This document shows, one piece after another, positions 8,488 to 17,639 of a DNA stretch of 64,000 bases (positions are counted from its first letter, which is position 1; every line of letters starts with the position of its first letter). A program made the position numbers and the translations under genes. The notes under the pieces were generated by a model that saw only the letters and a program-made list of their open reading frames with translations, searched no databases and was not told the origin of the DNA. The DNA is from Paracoccaceae bacterium (GTDB taxonomy: Bacteria; Pseudomonadota; Alphaproteobacteria; Rhodobacterales; Rhodobacteraceae), in NCBI GenBank assembly GCA_027489375.1, contig JAIXZW010000013.1, positions 310,001-374,000 on the forward strand, given 5' to 3'.

Positions 8488-9066
8488 ATGGAAAAGCTGC
8501 CCGACCGCTGCCTTTGGTGCGGGACCGACCCGCTTTACGTCGCCTATCACGACGATGAATGGGGCGCGCCCCTGCGCGACCCGCGCGCGCTATGGGAATG
8601 CCTGATGCTCGAAGGGTTTCAGGCGGGCCTGTCGTGGATCACCATCCTGCGCCGCCGCGAAGGCTTCCGCGACGCTTTCGCAGGCTTCCAACCTGCCGTG
8701 ATCGCCACATGGGGCGAGGACGATGTGACCCGCCTGCTCGCCGATCCGCGCATCATCCGCCATCGCGGCAAGATCGAAGGCACGATCCAGTCCGCCCGCG
8801 CCTATCTGCGCATCGAAGCGGGCGAAGGATTCGCGCCCTACCTCTGGAAACACGTCAACCACGCGCCGCTGCAAAACCGCCCGACCAGCGGCGCGGGCGT
8901 TCCGGCGCAGACACCGGCCTCGGTCGCGCTGTCGAAACAGCTCAGGAAAGACGGCTTCAAATTCTGCGGCCCGACCATCGTCTACGCCTTCATGCAGGCC
9001 ACAGGCATGGTCAACGACCACCTCGCCACCTGCCCTTTCGGGGACCGCGCAGCGACCCGCGCCTGA
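8488..9066 (+). CDS. tag: DNA-3-methyladenine glycosylase I
   Basis: Base-excision repair enzyme that removes 3-methyladenine from alkylated DNA. The 192-residue protein shows the family start (RCLWCGTDPLYVAYHDDEWG), the helix-hairpin-helix region (FQAGLSWITILRRREGFRDAF), and the C-terminal HLATCPFGD; the N-terminal Cys and His with the C-terminal His and Cys fit the zinc site of Tag. Length is normal. It is a single gene on the plus strand, divergent from the EAL gene, followed directly by an intergenic CAAATACTC element. Confidence 0.95.
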   Translation: MEKLPDRCLWCGTDPLYVAYHDDEWGAPLRDPRALWECLMLEGFQAGLSWITILRRREGFRDAFAGFQPAVIATWGEDDVTRLLADPRIIRHRGKIEGTIQSARAYLRIEAGEGFAPYLWKHVNHAPLQNRPTSGAGVPAQTPASVALSKQLRKDGFKFCGPTIVYAFMQATGMVNDHLATCPFGDRAATRA

Positions 9067-9114
9067 TTTCACCTTTGCACAAATACTCTGGGGGGTGCGG
9101 GGGGCTAGCCCCCC
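9067..9114 (+). repeat. CAAATACTC-type intergenic element with GGGGGGCTAGCCCCCC palindrome
   Basis: Starts at the base after the tag stop: TTTCACCTTTGCACAAATACTCTGGGGGG, then a perfect 16-bp palindrome (9099-9114) that contains the stop codon of the convergent tlpA-like gene. Two relatives occur in this window (18376 and 38994). It may serve as a bidirectional terminator. Confidence 0.7.
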
Positions 9115-9656
9115 GCCGCTTCCGCCATAAGCGCCTTCAGCACCGCCTTGGCGTTCTCGCTGTCCCATTCGGCGTCGCCAATCAGCCGTGCCACCTCTTG
9201 CCCCTCGGGGTTGAGGATGATCGTCACCGGCAGCGCCATCACTCCGATATTGCGCGCAAGGTCGGACTTCGGATCGCGCAGGATGGGCAGCGACGCGACC
9301 GCCGCTTCCTCGTAGAACCGCTGGATTCCCTCAACCGAATTGCGCCCCGTGGCGACGGGAAGCACCGCAATCTCGGGCATCGCCGCCTGCAAACGGTCGA
9401 GCGAGGGCATCTCCTTGCGGCAGGGCGCGCACCATGTCGCCCAGAAGTTCAGCACGACCCATTTGCCGTGGTAATCGGCCAAGGGGTGTTCGGCATCGGA
9501 GGCATCCAGAAACACCGCCTCGGGCAGGTCGACGGGCGTATCGTGCAGCGCCAGTTTCTGCATGTCGCCCTCGCGCAGCGCGGCGACATCCGCCGCCGCC
9601 GGATTTGCACCGATCACCAAGGCCGTATAAAGAGCCGCCAACCAGATTTGCCGCAT
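9105..9656 (-). CDS. TlpA-like periplasmic thiol-disulfide oxidoreductase
   Basis: Thioredoxin-fold protein of the TlpA/ResA group, acting in the periplasm to reduce disulfides, often of cytochrome c or oxidase assembly factors. I choose the ATG at 9656 (GAGGG just upstream), giving 183 residues with a signal peptide ([22 protein letters not shown]). The active site WCAPC sits in [18 protein letters not shown], and the cis-proline loop reads ALPVTIIL. Starts at 9659 or further upstream are possible but would run into argH, which begins only 22 bases away on the other strand. Substrate is unknown. Confidence 0.88.
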   Translation of the reverse strand: MRQIWLAALYTALVIGANPAAADVAALREGDMQKLALHDTPVDLPEAVFLDASDAEHPLADYHGKWVVLNFWATWCAPCRKEMPSLDRLQAAMPEIAVLPVATGRNSVEGIQRFYEEAAVASLPILRDPKSDLARNIGVMALPVTIILNPEGQEVARLIGDAEWDSENAKAVLKALMAEAAGG

Positions 9657-9678
9657 CATCCCTCGCAAAGGCCGCATC

Positions 9679-11082
9679 ATGTCCGATACCGCGAAGTCCA
9701 AAGCCGCCAACCAGATGTGGGGCGGGCGTTTCGCCGAAGGTCCCGATGCCATCATGACGGCGATCAACGCCTCCATCGGCTTCGACAAACGGCTCTACGC
9801 GCAGGATATCGCAGGCTCTCGCGCCCATGCGGCCATGCTCGCCGCCACAGGCATCCTGACCAATAAGGATGCCGAGGCGATCGGGAAAGGGCTTCTCACG
9901 GTCTTGTCAGAGATCGAGGGCGGGAATTTCCCCTTCCGCACCGATCTCGAAGACATCCACATGAACGTCGAGGCGCGGCTGAAAGAGATCATCGGCGAAC
10001 CCGCAGGCCGCCTGCACACGGCGCGGTCGCGCAACGATCAGGTGGCGGTGGACTTCCGTCTCTGGGTCCGCGACCAGTGCGATGCCGCCATTTCCGGCCT
10101 GACCGCGCTGATGCAGGCCTTTCTGGCGCAGGCCGAAGCGGGGGCCGACTGGGTCATGCCGGGCTTCACGCACCTGCAAACCGCGCAGCCCGTGACATGG
10201 GGCCATCACATGATGGCCTATGTCGAGATGCTGGGCCGCGACCGTTCGCGCTTCATCGACGCCCGCGCGCGGATGAACGAATGCCCGCTGGGGGCGGCGG
10301 CGCTGGCCGGAACCTCCTTCCCCATCGACCGCTTCGCCACGGCGCAGGCGCTCGGCTTCGACCGGCCGACGGCGAACAGCCTCGATTCGGTGTCCGACCG
10401 CGACTTCGCGCTCGAATTCCTCTCGGCCTCGTCGATCTGCGCCATGCACCTGTCGCGCTTCGCCGAAGAGCTGGTGATCTGGTCCTCGGCCCAGTTCCGC
10501 TTCGTGCGGCTGTCGGACAAGTGGACGACCGGATCGTCGATCATGCCGCAGAAGAAGAACCCGGATGCAGCGGAACTGCTGCGGGCGAAGCTCGGCCGCA
10601 TCCTTGGCGCGACCGTGGCGCTTTTCACCATCATGAAGGGTCTGGCGCTGACCTATTCCAAGGACATGCAAGAGGACAAGGAACAGGTCTTCGACGCCGC
10701 CGACACGCTGATGCTGGCGCTGGCCGCCATGACGGGCATGGTCAGCGACATGACCGCCAACCGCGCCGTTCTGGCGCGGGCCGCCGCCTCGGGCTTTTCC
10801 ACCGCGACCGACCTTGCCGACTGGCTGGTGCGTGCGCTCGGCCTGCCGTTCCGCGATGCACACCACGTGACGGGAACGCTGGTGGCGATGGCCGAGAAAA
10901 AGGGCTGCGACCTGCCCGACCTGACGCTGGCTGACATGCAATCCGTCCATGCGGGCATCACCGCCGAAGTGTTCGACGTGCTCGGCGTGGAAAACTCGGT
11001 CCGCTCGCGCACCTCGTACGGCGGCACGGCGCCCGATCAGGTGCGGGCACAGGTGGCCCGCTGGCAAGCTGCGCTGGCCTGA
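9679..11082 (+). CDS. argH: Argininosuccinate lyase
   Basis: Last step of arginine synthesis: argininosuccinate to arginine and fumarate. The 467 residues carry all family blocks: [14 protein letters not shown] near the N-terminus, [28 protein letters not shown], and the superfamily signature [12 protein letters not shown] containing the flexible catalytic serine loop. Length is typical. It begins a plus-strand run argH - small lipoprotein - lysA - DUF4175, a conserved order in Rhodobacteraceae. Confidence 0.98.
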   Translation: MSDTAKSKAANQMWGGRFAEGPDAIMTAINASIGFDKRLYAQDIAGSRAHAAMLAATGILTNKDAEAIGKGLLTVLSEIEGGNFPFRTDLEDIHMNVEARLKEIIGEPAGRLHTARSRNDQVAVDFRLWVRDQCDAAISGLTALMQAFLAQAEAGADWVMPGFTHLQTAQPVTWGHHMMAYVEMLGRDRSRFIDARARMNECPLGAAALAGTSFPIDRFATAQALGFDRPTANSLDSVSDRDFALEFLSASSICAMHLSRFAEELVIWSSAQFRFVRLSDKWTTGSSIMPQKKNPDAAELLRAKLGRILGATVALFTIMKGLALTYSKDMQEDKEQVFDAADTLMLALAAMTGMVSDMTANRAVLARAAASGFSTATDLADWLVRALGLPFRDAHHVTGTLVAMAEKKGCDLPDLTLADMQSVHAGITAEVFDVLGVENSVRSRTSYGGTAPDQVRAQVARWQAALA

Positions 11083-11145
11083 TTTCCCTTGGCGCGGCGG
11101 GGACAGCCGCCTATCCTGCCCCGACGCCCCATATCGGAGATGCCC

Positions 11146-11268
11146 GTGAAACCGCTGTTGCTCCTCGTGCTGTTCACCCTTGCCGCCTGCGGTGCCGACG
11201 GCGCCCCCGAGACGCCCAAGACCGGCGCCACGCTCGACGGCGAGGTAAGCATCGGCGTGCAGGGCTAA
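11146..11268 (+). CDS. Small lipoprotein, LptM-like
   Basis: Too short for the ORF track. From the GTG at 11146 the 40-residue product is a lipoprotein precursor: KPLLLLVLFTLAAC with lipobox LAAC, then GADGAPETPK and a short tail ending VSIGVQG. The GTG is favoured because GGAG lies 6 bases before it, whereas the in-frame ATG at 11140 touches that GGAG. Position between argH and lysA and the CGxxGxPxxP start of the mature part resemble LptM (YifL), a chaperone of LPS translocon maturation that also neighbours lysine-pathway genes in other proteobacteria. The LptM assignment is inferred; the lipoprotein call is well supported. Confidence 0.8.
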   Translation: MKPLLLLVLFTLAACGADGAPETPKTGATLDGEVSIGVQG

Positions 11269-11351
11269 GAAGCAGGCCGCCGCCATCGAATTGCACGAAC
11301 CGCCGCATCTGCTATAGCGCATCGGCGGATGACAGGCAGGGAACGGGTGCG

Positions 11352-12617
11352 ATGGATCACTTCCTTTACAAGAACGGCACCCTTCATGCCGAAGACGTTC
11401 CCCTGACCGACATCGCGGCACAGGTCGGCACGCCGTTCTACGTCTATTCCGCCGCCACCCTGACGCGCCACTACCACCTGTTCACCGAGGCGCTCTCTCC
11501 GCTTCCCCACATGGTCTGCTTCGCCATCAAGTCGCTGTCCAACGTGGCGGTGCTGAAGCTTCTGGGCGACCTTGGCGCGGGCATGGATGTCGTCTCGGGC
11601 GGCGAATACCGCCGCGCCCGTGCGGCGGGCGTGCCGGGGGACCGCATCGTCTTTTCCGGCGTCGGCAAAACGCGCGAGGAGATGCGGCTCGCCCTCACCG
11701 GCGGCATCCGGCAATTCAACGTGGAAAGCGAACCCGAACTCCGCGCCCTGTCCGAAGTCGCCACCTCGCTCGGCCTGACCGCGCCCATCACCATCCGCGT
11801 CAACCCCGATGTGGATGCCAAGACCCATGCCAAGATCGCCACGGGCAAATCCGAAAACAAATTCGGCATCCCCATCGCCCGCGCCCGCGAAGTCTATGCC
11901 GAAGCCGCATCCCTGCCGGGGATCGAGGTGATCGGCGTCGATGTCCACATCGGCAGCCAGCTCACCGACCTCGCCCCGTTCGAGGCCGCTTACCTCAAGG
12001 TCGCAGACCTGACCCGCCAGCTTCGCGCCGACGGCCACAACATCCGCCGCCTCGACCTTGGTGGCGGTTTGGGCATTCCCTACACCCGCTCCAACGAAGC
12101 CCCGCCCCTGCCGATGGATTACGGCGCGCTCATCAAGCGCACCGTGGGCGATCTGGGCTGCGAGATCGAGATCGAACCCGGTCGCCTGATTTCCGGCAAC
12201 GCAGGTCTGCTCGTATCGTCCGTCATCTACGTCAAGAATGGCGAGGGGCGCGATTTCCTGATCCTCGACGCCGCGATGAACGATCTTGTCCGCCCGTCGA
12301 TGTATGACGCGCATCACGATATCGTCCCTGTCATCGAACCCGCCGCCGCCACCGAAGCCGCGGTTTACGATGTGGTCGGCCCGGTCTGCGAAACAGGCGA
12401 CACCTTTGCCAAGGCCCGCCCCGTCGCCCCGATGGCCGAGGGCGATCTGGTCGCCTTCCGTTCGGCGGGGGCTTACGGCGCGGTGATGGCCTCGGAATAC
12501 AACACCCGCCCGCTCGTGCCCGAGGTGCTGGTGAAAGGGGATCACTTCGCCGTCATTCGCCAAAGACCGAGCTTTGACGAAATCCTGAACCGCGATACCA
12601 TTCCTGAATGGTTGTAA
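11352..12617 (+). CDS. lysA: Diaminopimelate decarboxylase
   Basis: PLP enzyme converting meso-diaminopimelate to lysine. The 421 residues show the alanine-racemase-fold barrel with the Schiff-base lysine in CFAIKSLSNVAVL (~residue 56), the glycine-rich DLGGGLGIPY and the EPGRLISGNAG phosphate-binding region, and GPVCETGDTFAK with the catalytic cysteine contributed across the dimer. Normal length. Its 3' end lies 41 bases before the DUF4175 start; the two are probably co-transcribed. Confidence 0.97.
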   Translation: MDHFLYKNGTLHAEDVPLTDIAAQVGTPFYVYSAATLTRHYHLFTEALSPLPHMVCFAIKSLSNVAVLKLLGDLGAGMDVVSGGEYRRARAAGVPGDRIVFSGVGKTREEMRLALTGGIRQFNVESEPELRALSEVATSLGLTAPITIRVNPDVDAKTHAKIATGKSENKFGIPIARAREVYAEAASLPGIEVIGVDVHIGSQLTDLAPFEAAYLKVADLTRQLRADGHNIRRLDLGGGLGIPYTRSNEAPPLPMDYGALIKRTVGDLGCEIEIEPGRLISGNAGLLVSSVIYVKNGEGRDFLILDAAMNDLVRPSMYDAHHDIVPVIEPAAATEAAVYDVVGPVCETGDTFAKARPVAPMAEGDLVAFRSAGAYGAVMASEYNTRPLVPEVLVKGDHFAVIRQRPSFDEILNRDTIPEWL

Positions 12618-12658
12618 GCCGGTCGGCCCGTCGGGGGCCGCCGGAACGGCGGAGGCCG

Positions 12659-15112
12659 ATGACGGAAGACGACGCCAGCATCTTCAAGACCATAGCCCGC
12701 CCCCTCCGGCTTACGCTTCTGGGGATGTGGGCTGAACGTCTTGTGCGGGCTTTCTGGCCGCTGTGGTCGGTGCTGATCGCCACGCTTTCGGCGCTCGCCT
12801 TCGGTTTGCAGGATGTGCTGCCCATCGAAATCGCATGGCCCGCGGTGATTCTGGCAGGGCTTGCCGCCCTCGGCTTCCTGTGGCGCGGGGCACGGGCCTT
12901 CCGCCGCCCCTCGCGGACCGAGGCGCTGATCCGGCTGGACCAGCGCCTGCCCGGACGCCCCCTTGCCGCGCTGACCGATACGCAGGCGGTGGGGATCGAC
13001 GACCCCGCATCGCTTGCCGTATGGCAGGCGCACCGCGCCCGCATGGCCGCCCGCACGGCCAAGGCCCACGCGGTGGAACCCGACCTCCGCCTTGCCAGCC
13101 GCGACCCCTTTGCCTTGCGCTACGTGGCGCTGACCGCATTCGTCATGGCGCTGATGTTCGGCTCGCTCTGGCGCGTCACATCGGTCGAAGCGCTCGCCCC
13201 AGGCTCTGCCGCGAACATCGCCGCCGGTCCCACATGGGAAGGCTGGGCGCAGCCCCCCGCCTATACCGGCAAGCCGACGGTCTATCTGAACGAGGTGGAG
13301 CAAGGCACGCTCGACCTCCCCGTCGGAACCCGCTTGCAATTCCGCCTGTACGGCGAGGTGGGCGATCTGACACTGTCGGAAACCGTCTCGCAACGCACCG
13401 AGGTTCCGCCCGCCTCGCAATCGCTGCACGATTTCGTCCTGCGCCAGTCGGGCAGGGTTTCGGTCGACGGGGCCGGTGGCCGCGCCTGGGATTTCACCGC
13501 CATTCCCGACGCCTCTCCCGCCGTCAGCGCGGACAAGACCCTGGAACGGCAGGCGGACGGCAAGCTCAAGCAGAAGTTCACCGCCAAGGACGATTACGGC
13601 ATCGCCAAGGGCGAGGTGAGCATCGCCCTCGACCTTGGCGCCGTGCAGCGTGTCTATGGCCTTACGATCGACCCCGAACCCCGTGAGCCTGCGATCCTCG
13701 ACTTGCCGCTTCCGGTTCACGGCAGCCGCGCCGATTTCACCGAGACCCTGATCGACGACCTGTCGAAACACCCCTTCGCGAACCTGCCCGTGACCATGAC
13801 CTACACGGTCACGGACGCCGCGAACCAGACGGGCCGTGCCGAACCGCTGCACGCCGTCCTGCCCGGAAAGCGCTTTTTCGACCCCTTCGCCGCAGCTCTG
13901 ATCGAAATGCGCCGCGACATCCTCTGGAACCGCGCCAACGCGCCCGCCGTGGCGCAGGTGCTCAGGGCCGTGACCAACCGCCCCGAAGACCTCGTCCGCA
14001 ACCAGCGCGCCTTCCAGCGTTTGCGCAAGCTGATGGGCGACCTCGACGCGCAGGCCGCAAGCCTGACGCCCGAAACCCGCGACTCGATGGCCGAGGAACT
14101 CTGGCAGATCGCGCTGATGGTGGACGAAGGCGACCTTGCCTCCGCTCTCGAAAACCTGCGCCGTGCGCAGGACCGTCTGGACGAGGCGATCCGGAACGGG
14201 GCCGACAAATCGGAAATCGACCAGCTCATGAAAGAGCTGCGGCAGGCCATGAACGACTACATGCGCCAGCTTGCGCAGGAAGCGGACAAGAACCCCGACC
14301 AGCAGCAGCCGGACACGCAGGGCATGCAGATGTCGGCCGACCAGCTTCAGCAGATGCTCGACGAACTGCAAAAGCTGATGGAAGAGGGCAAGACCGCCGA
14401 AGCGCAGCAGTTGATGGAGCTGCTCCGCCAGTTGATGGAAAACATGCAGGTGGTGCAGGGTCAGGGGCAAGGACAGGGTCAGGGCGGCCCCGGCCAGCAG
14501 GCGATGCGCGATCTTCAGGACACGCTGCGCAACCAGCAGGGACTGTCCGACGATGCCTTCCGCGACCTGCAGCAAGGACCCGAGGGCGAAGGCGAAGGAA
14601 CGGGCCAGGACGGCCAAAGCCTTGCCGACCGTCAGCGCGAGTTGCGCGACAGGTTGGGCCAGTTGCAGGACGGCCAGCTTCCCGGCGACGGCAACGAACA
14701 GGGCGAGGAGGGCCGCCGCCAACTCGACCGCGCGGGTCGTGCGATGGACGAAGCCGAGGATGCGCTGCGTGACGGCGACCTGCCCCGCGCCCTCGACCTT
14801 CAGGCCGAGGCGATGGAAGCGATGCGCGACGGCATGCAGTCCTTCGGCGATGCCCTGGCCGAAAACCGGCGTCAGGGCGATGCGTCGCAGGGCGAGGAAT
14901 TCGGTCAGGCCGATCCCAACGGCCAGCGCGACCCGCTTGGCCGCGAACCGGGCAATTCGGCGCGCATCGGGTCGGATCGCAACATGCTTCAGGGGCAGGA
15001 TGTCTACCGCCACGCACAAGACCTGCTGGACGAGATCCGCCGCCGCTCGGGCGAACAGGCGCGGCCCGAAGGCGAACGCGATTATCTGCGCCGCCTGCTC
15101 GACATGTTCTGA
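12659..15112 (+). CDS. TIGR02302/DUF4175 family membrane protein
   Basis: An 817-residue alphaproteobacterial membrane protein of unknown function. The ATG at 12659 is chosen because GGAGG lies 5 bases upstream; the ORF-track start at 12608 overlaps lysA. Hydrophobic helices occur near residues 20-75 (FWPLWSVLIATLSALAFGL; WPAVILAGLAALGFLW) and ~145-165. The middle is a beta-rich soluble region, followed by a long acidic/Gln-rich coiled-coil section (~470-817) with low-complexity QGQGQGQGQGGPGQQ and repeated MxDLQ/LQDGQ segments. The family is conserved next to lysA, which hints at an envelope role, but none is proven. It ends one base before a convergent gene. Confidence 0.8.
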   Translation: MTEDDASIFKTIARPLRLTLLGMWAERLVRAFWPLWSVLIATLSALAFGLQDVLPIEIAWPAVILAGLAALGFLWRGARAFRRPSRTEALIRLDQRLPGRPLAALTDTQAVGIDDPASLAVWQAHRARMAARTAKAHAVEPDLRLASRDPFALRYVALTAFVMALMFGSLWRVTSVEALAPGSAANIAAGPTWEGWAQPPAYTGKPTVYLNEVEQGTLDLPVGTRLQFRLYGEVGDLTLSETVSQRTEVPPASQSLHDFVLRQSGRVSVDGAGGRAWDFTAIPDASPAVSADKTLERQADGKLKQKFTAKDDYGIAKGEVSIALDLGAVQRVYGLTIDPEPREPAILDLPLPVHGSRADFTETLIDDLSKHPFANLPVTMTYTVTDAANQTGRAEPLHAVLPGKRFFDPFAAALIEMRRDILWNRANAPAVAQVLRAVTNRPEDLVRNQRAFQRLRKLMGDLDAQAASLTPETRDSMAEELWQIALMVDEGDLASALENLRRAQDRLDEAIRNGADKSEIDQLMKELRQAMNDYMRQLAQEADKNPDQQQPDTQGMQMSADQLQQMLDELQKLMEEGKTAEAQQLMELLRQLMENMQVVQGQGQGQGQGGPGQQAMRDLQDTLRNQQGLSDDAFRDLQQGPEGEGEGTGQDGQSLADRQRELRDRLGQLQDGQLPGDGNEQGEEGRRQLDRAGRAMDEAEDALRDGDLPRALDLQAEAMEAMRDGMQSFGDALAENRRQGDASQGEEFGQADPNGQRDPLGREPGNSARIGSDRNMLQGQDVYRHAQDLLDEIRRRSGEQARPEGERDYLRRLLDMF

Positions 15113-15113
15113 C

Positions 15114-15917
15114 CTAGCCGCCCTTCGTCAGGTCGCGGATCACCGCAGTCGCCTGCCGCATCGCGCCATCGAGCCAAAGCCTGCCCGCATCGACCAGATG
15201 CACATAGCTCTCCAGCGCTCCCTTGGCGGCAGGCAGTTCCGCGCCGATCTGCGGTGCCATCGCATAGGCACCCGCCCCGACCGCCGCAAGCAACATGGCA
15301 AGCACGAAACCGCTGCGGAACCCGCTGCGGGTGGCGGGTTCGTCACGCCCGGCATCGTCTCCCTCGGCCCCGCCCGCGCGGAGGGACGAGTTGATTTCCT
15401 CGATATCGGGCAACAGGCCGCGCCGCGACGTGCCCTTTGCCGCTGTCGCGGCCGCCACCGCCTCTGCCTCTGCCTCAACCGGCGGGGCGGCGGCGGGCGC
15501 CGGATCGACCGGAATCCCCTTGAGCTTTGCAATCCTGCGCGCCGCAGCCGCTGCCAGCCCGGACCCGCCCTCGGGCGGGGACAGCGGCATTTCGGTCTGC
15601 GTCTCGATCGCGGTCGTCCCTTCGGCGCGGCGGGCGGCGGCCTCGCGCTCGGCCTCCTCGCGCAGGACGGCCATCAGGCTTTCGTCAAGCGGTCGGCGCG
15701 GCGGAGCGGCGGGTTCCGGCCCCTGCGGCGCGGCGACGGCGGCTGCGGGAACGGCACCGAACAGCGCCTCCTCCTCGTCCATCGCCGCTTCGACCTCGGC
15801 GGGAAGCTGGAACCATGCATGCCCGCAATTGGAACATTGCACGTCGCGCCCCCCGTCGGGGATCGCGGCATCATCCACTTCATACTCGGCGTCACAATTC
15901 GGACAGATCAGGCGCAT
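15114..15917 (-). CDS. Zinc-ribbon (MJ0042-type) single-pass membrane protein
   Basis: A 267-residue protein starting MRLICPNCDAEYEVDD (ATG at 15917; the ORF-track extension is rejected). The N-terminal zinc ribbon CPNC...CSNCGHAW is the MJ0042/zinc_ribbon_5 motif. It is followed by a long alanine/proline/glutamate-rich linker and a transmembrane segment (FVLAMLLAAVGAGAYAMA, ~residues 198-216) with a ~50-residue C-terminal tail. Topology suggests a cytoplasmic ribbon and periplasmic tail. In Rhodobacteraceae such genes lie divergent from ftsEX; a link to division or envelope is suggested by context only. Confidence 0.8.
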   Translation of the reverse strand: MRLICPNCDAEYEVDDAAIPDGGRDVQCSNCGHAWFQLPAEVEAAMDEEEALFGAVPAAAVAAPQGPEPAAPPRRPLDESLMAVLREEAEREAAARRAEGTTAIETQTEMPLSPPEGGSGLAAAAARRIAKLKGIPVDPAPAAAPPVEAEAEAVAAATAAKGTSRRGLLPDIEEINSSLRAGGAEGDDAGRDEPATRSGFRSGFVLAMLLAAVGAGAYAMAPQIGAELPAAKGALESYVHLVDAGRLWLDGAMRQATAVIRDLTKGG

Positions 15918-15958
15918 TCCGTCATGGTCCCCACGGATTCGGGCTTGGCATTTCCGCC

Positions 15959-15987
15959 TTGACCCGATCCACCCTGTTTTACATACC
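15959..15987 (+). promoter_or_regulatory. Candidate promoter of ftsE-ftsX-plsC
   Basis: In the 157-bp divergent region, TTGACC at 15959-15964 is followed at 16-17 bp by ACATAC/CATACC, a weak sigma-70-like pair and the best I can see on the plus strand. Tentative. Confidence 0.25.
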
Positions 15988-16074
15988 CCACGGCGGCAAC
16001 CGGTCCCACCCCGATTGCAACCATCACCACCTTGGGCAATGCTGCGCCCGCAAGCAAGGGCAGATGAGGCTTCC

Positions 16075-16746
16075 GTGATCGCGTTTGACAATGTCGCCTA
16101 CAACTACGGCGGAGGCGAGCTTTTGTCCGAGGTCAATCTCCGCCTCGCGCCGGGGTCGTTCCACTTCCTGACCGGCCCCTCCGGCGCGGGCAAGACCACG
16201 CTGCTGAAACTCGCCTATGCCGAACTTCTGCCCACCGCAGGCCATGTCACGATCTTCGGCAACGACGTGCGCAGCCTTGGACGGAATGACGTTGCCCTGA
16301 CACGCCGCCGCATCGGGGTGGTGCATCAGGACGTGCAATTCCTCGACCACCTGCCGCTGGCGGCGAATGTCTCGCTCCCCCTGACGGTATCGGGAAAGCA
16401 GGGCAATCCGCGTGACCTGAGCGATCTTTTGCAATGGGTGGGCCTCGGCAAGCTTGCGGATGCGCTGCCGCCCTCGCTGTCGGGGGGGGAACGGCAACGT
16501 GCCGCCCTTGCACGGGCCATCATCATGGGGCCGGATGTCATTCTGGCCGACGAACCGACAGGCAACCTCGACTGGGAGATGTCGCTGCGCCTGCTGACGC
16601 TGCTGGCCGAGTTGAACCGCATGGGCAAGACGATCCTTGTCGCCACCCACGACCTCAACCTCATCCGTCAGGCCAAGGCGCAGGTTGCCGCCCGCGTGCT
16701 GCGCATCCGCAACCGGCGCATCCAGCTTGCGGGGGCCGACCTGTGA
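16075..16746 (+). CDS. ftsE: Cell division ATP-binding protein FtsE
   Basis: ATPase of the FtsEX complex, which couples divisome activity to periplasmic murein hydrolase activators such as EnvC. Translation starts at GTG 16075 (VIAFDNVAYNYGGGELL) with TGAGG 5 bases upstream, giving 223 residues; the ORF-track ATG is far upstream and spurious. Walker A GPSGAGKTT, Q-loop VVHQDVQFLDHL, signature LSGGERQR, Walker B VILADEPTG and switch VATHD are all intact. It overlaps ftsX by GTGA. An EnvC-family protein is encoded at 34417-35526 in this window, a plausible partner. Confidence 0.96.
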   Translation: MIAFDNVAYNYGGGELLSEVNLRLAPGSFHFLTGPSGAGKTTLLKLAYAELLPTAGHVTIFGNDVRSLGRNDVALTRRRIGVVHQDVQFLDHLPLAANVSLPLTVSGKQGNPRDLSDLLQWVGLGKLADALPPSLSGGERQRAALARAIIMGPDVILADEPTGNLDWEMSLRLLTLLAELNRMGKTILVATHDLNLIRQAKAQVAARVLRIRNRRIQLAGADL

Positions 16747-17639
16747 TCTCCGCTCTGAAAATCCTGCTCCTCTCCGACCGTCAGGCCGACCGCGTCGTTC
16801 CGCCCACGGGCCATACCGCATGGCTCACGACCTTTACCGCCGCAGCCATGACCTTCCTCGCCGTCTTTGCGCTGGCCCTGTCGCTTGCCTCGGGCCGCCT
16901 TGCCGCCCGCTGGTCGGACGCGCTGGCGAACACCGCCACCATCCGCATCTCGGCCCCGCCCGACCAGATGAAACAGCAGACCGATGCCGTGCTTGCCGTG
17001 CTCAACACCACGCCCGGCATCGCCTCGGCCCGTGCGCTGACCGATGACGAGCAGCGCAAACTCCTGTCGCCGTGGTTCGGCCCCGACCTGCCGGTCGAGG
17101 CCTTGCCGCTGCCGCGCCTCGTCGAAGTGACCGAGGACGACGCGGGCTATGACAGCGAAGGTCTGCGCCAGCGCCTGCTTGCAGAAGCGCCCGGCGCGGT
17201 GCTGGACGACCATACCCGCTGGCGCCGCCCCCTCGCCACCGCCGCGGCACGGCTGAACCTGCTTGGCGGGCTGTCGATCCTGCTCATCGCCGCCACGATG
17301 GCCGCCATGATCACCCTCGCCGCCAACGCAGCCCTTGCCGCCAATGCCCAGGTGATCCGCGTGCTCCGCCTTGTCGGCGCACAGGACGATTACATCGCAG
17401 CCGCCTTCGTCCGCCGCTTCACCCTTCGCAGCGTCGCGGGCGCGCTGATCGGCGCGGGGCTGGGCATGATCGGCGTCGCACTCCTTCCGCCGGTGGACGA
17501 GGCGGGCGGCTTCCTCACCGGTCTGGGATTTCAGGGCGCGGGCTGGCTGCTGCCGCTCGTCCTGCCCCCCTTGGCGGGCGTCGTCGCGCTCTTCGCGACC
17601 CGCGCCGCCGCGTTCCGCAAATTGCGAGAGGTGCAATGA
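16743..17639 (+). CDS. ftsX: Cell division protein FtsX (permease-like)
   Basis: Inner-membrane partner of FtsE. The start is GTG at 16743 overlapping the ftsE stop (GTGA), giving 298 residues. Four membrane helices are visible: one near residues 24-46 (LTTFTAAAMTFLAVFALALSLA) followed by the periplasmic domain, then LLGGLSILLIAATMAAMITLAANAAL, LRSVAGALIGAGLGMIGVALL and WLLPLVLPPLAGVVALFA. NAQVIRVLRLVGAQDDYI is the conserved FtsX cytoplasmic loop. It overlaps plsC by ATGA, so the three genes are coupled. Confidence 0.94.
   Translation: MISALKILLLSDRQADRVVPPTGHTAWLTTFTAAAMTFLAVFALALSLASGRLAARWSDALANTATIRISAPPDQMKQQTDAVLAVLNTTPGIASARALTDDEQRKLLSPWFGPDLPVEALPLPRLVEVTEDDAGYDSEGLRQRLLAEAPGAVLDDHTRWRRPLATAAARLNLLGGLSILLIAATMAAMITLAANAALAANAQVIRVLRLVGAQDDYIAAAFVRRFTLRSVAGALIGAGLGMIGVALLPPVDEAGGFLTGLGFQGAGWLLPLVLPPLAGVVALFATRAAAFRKLREVQ

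Noticed and set aside
12542-15019. 825-residue minus-strand ORF
   Set aside because: Antisense shadow of the DUF4175 gene; no family motifs, and the plus strand has a clear ribosome binding site and conserved protein.
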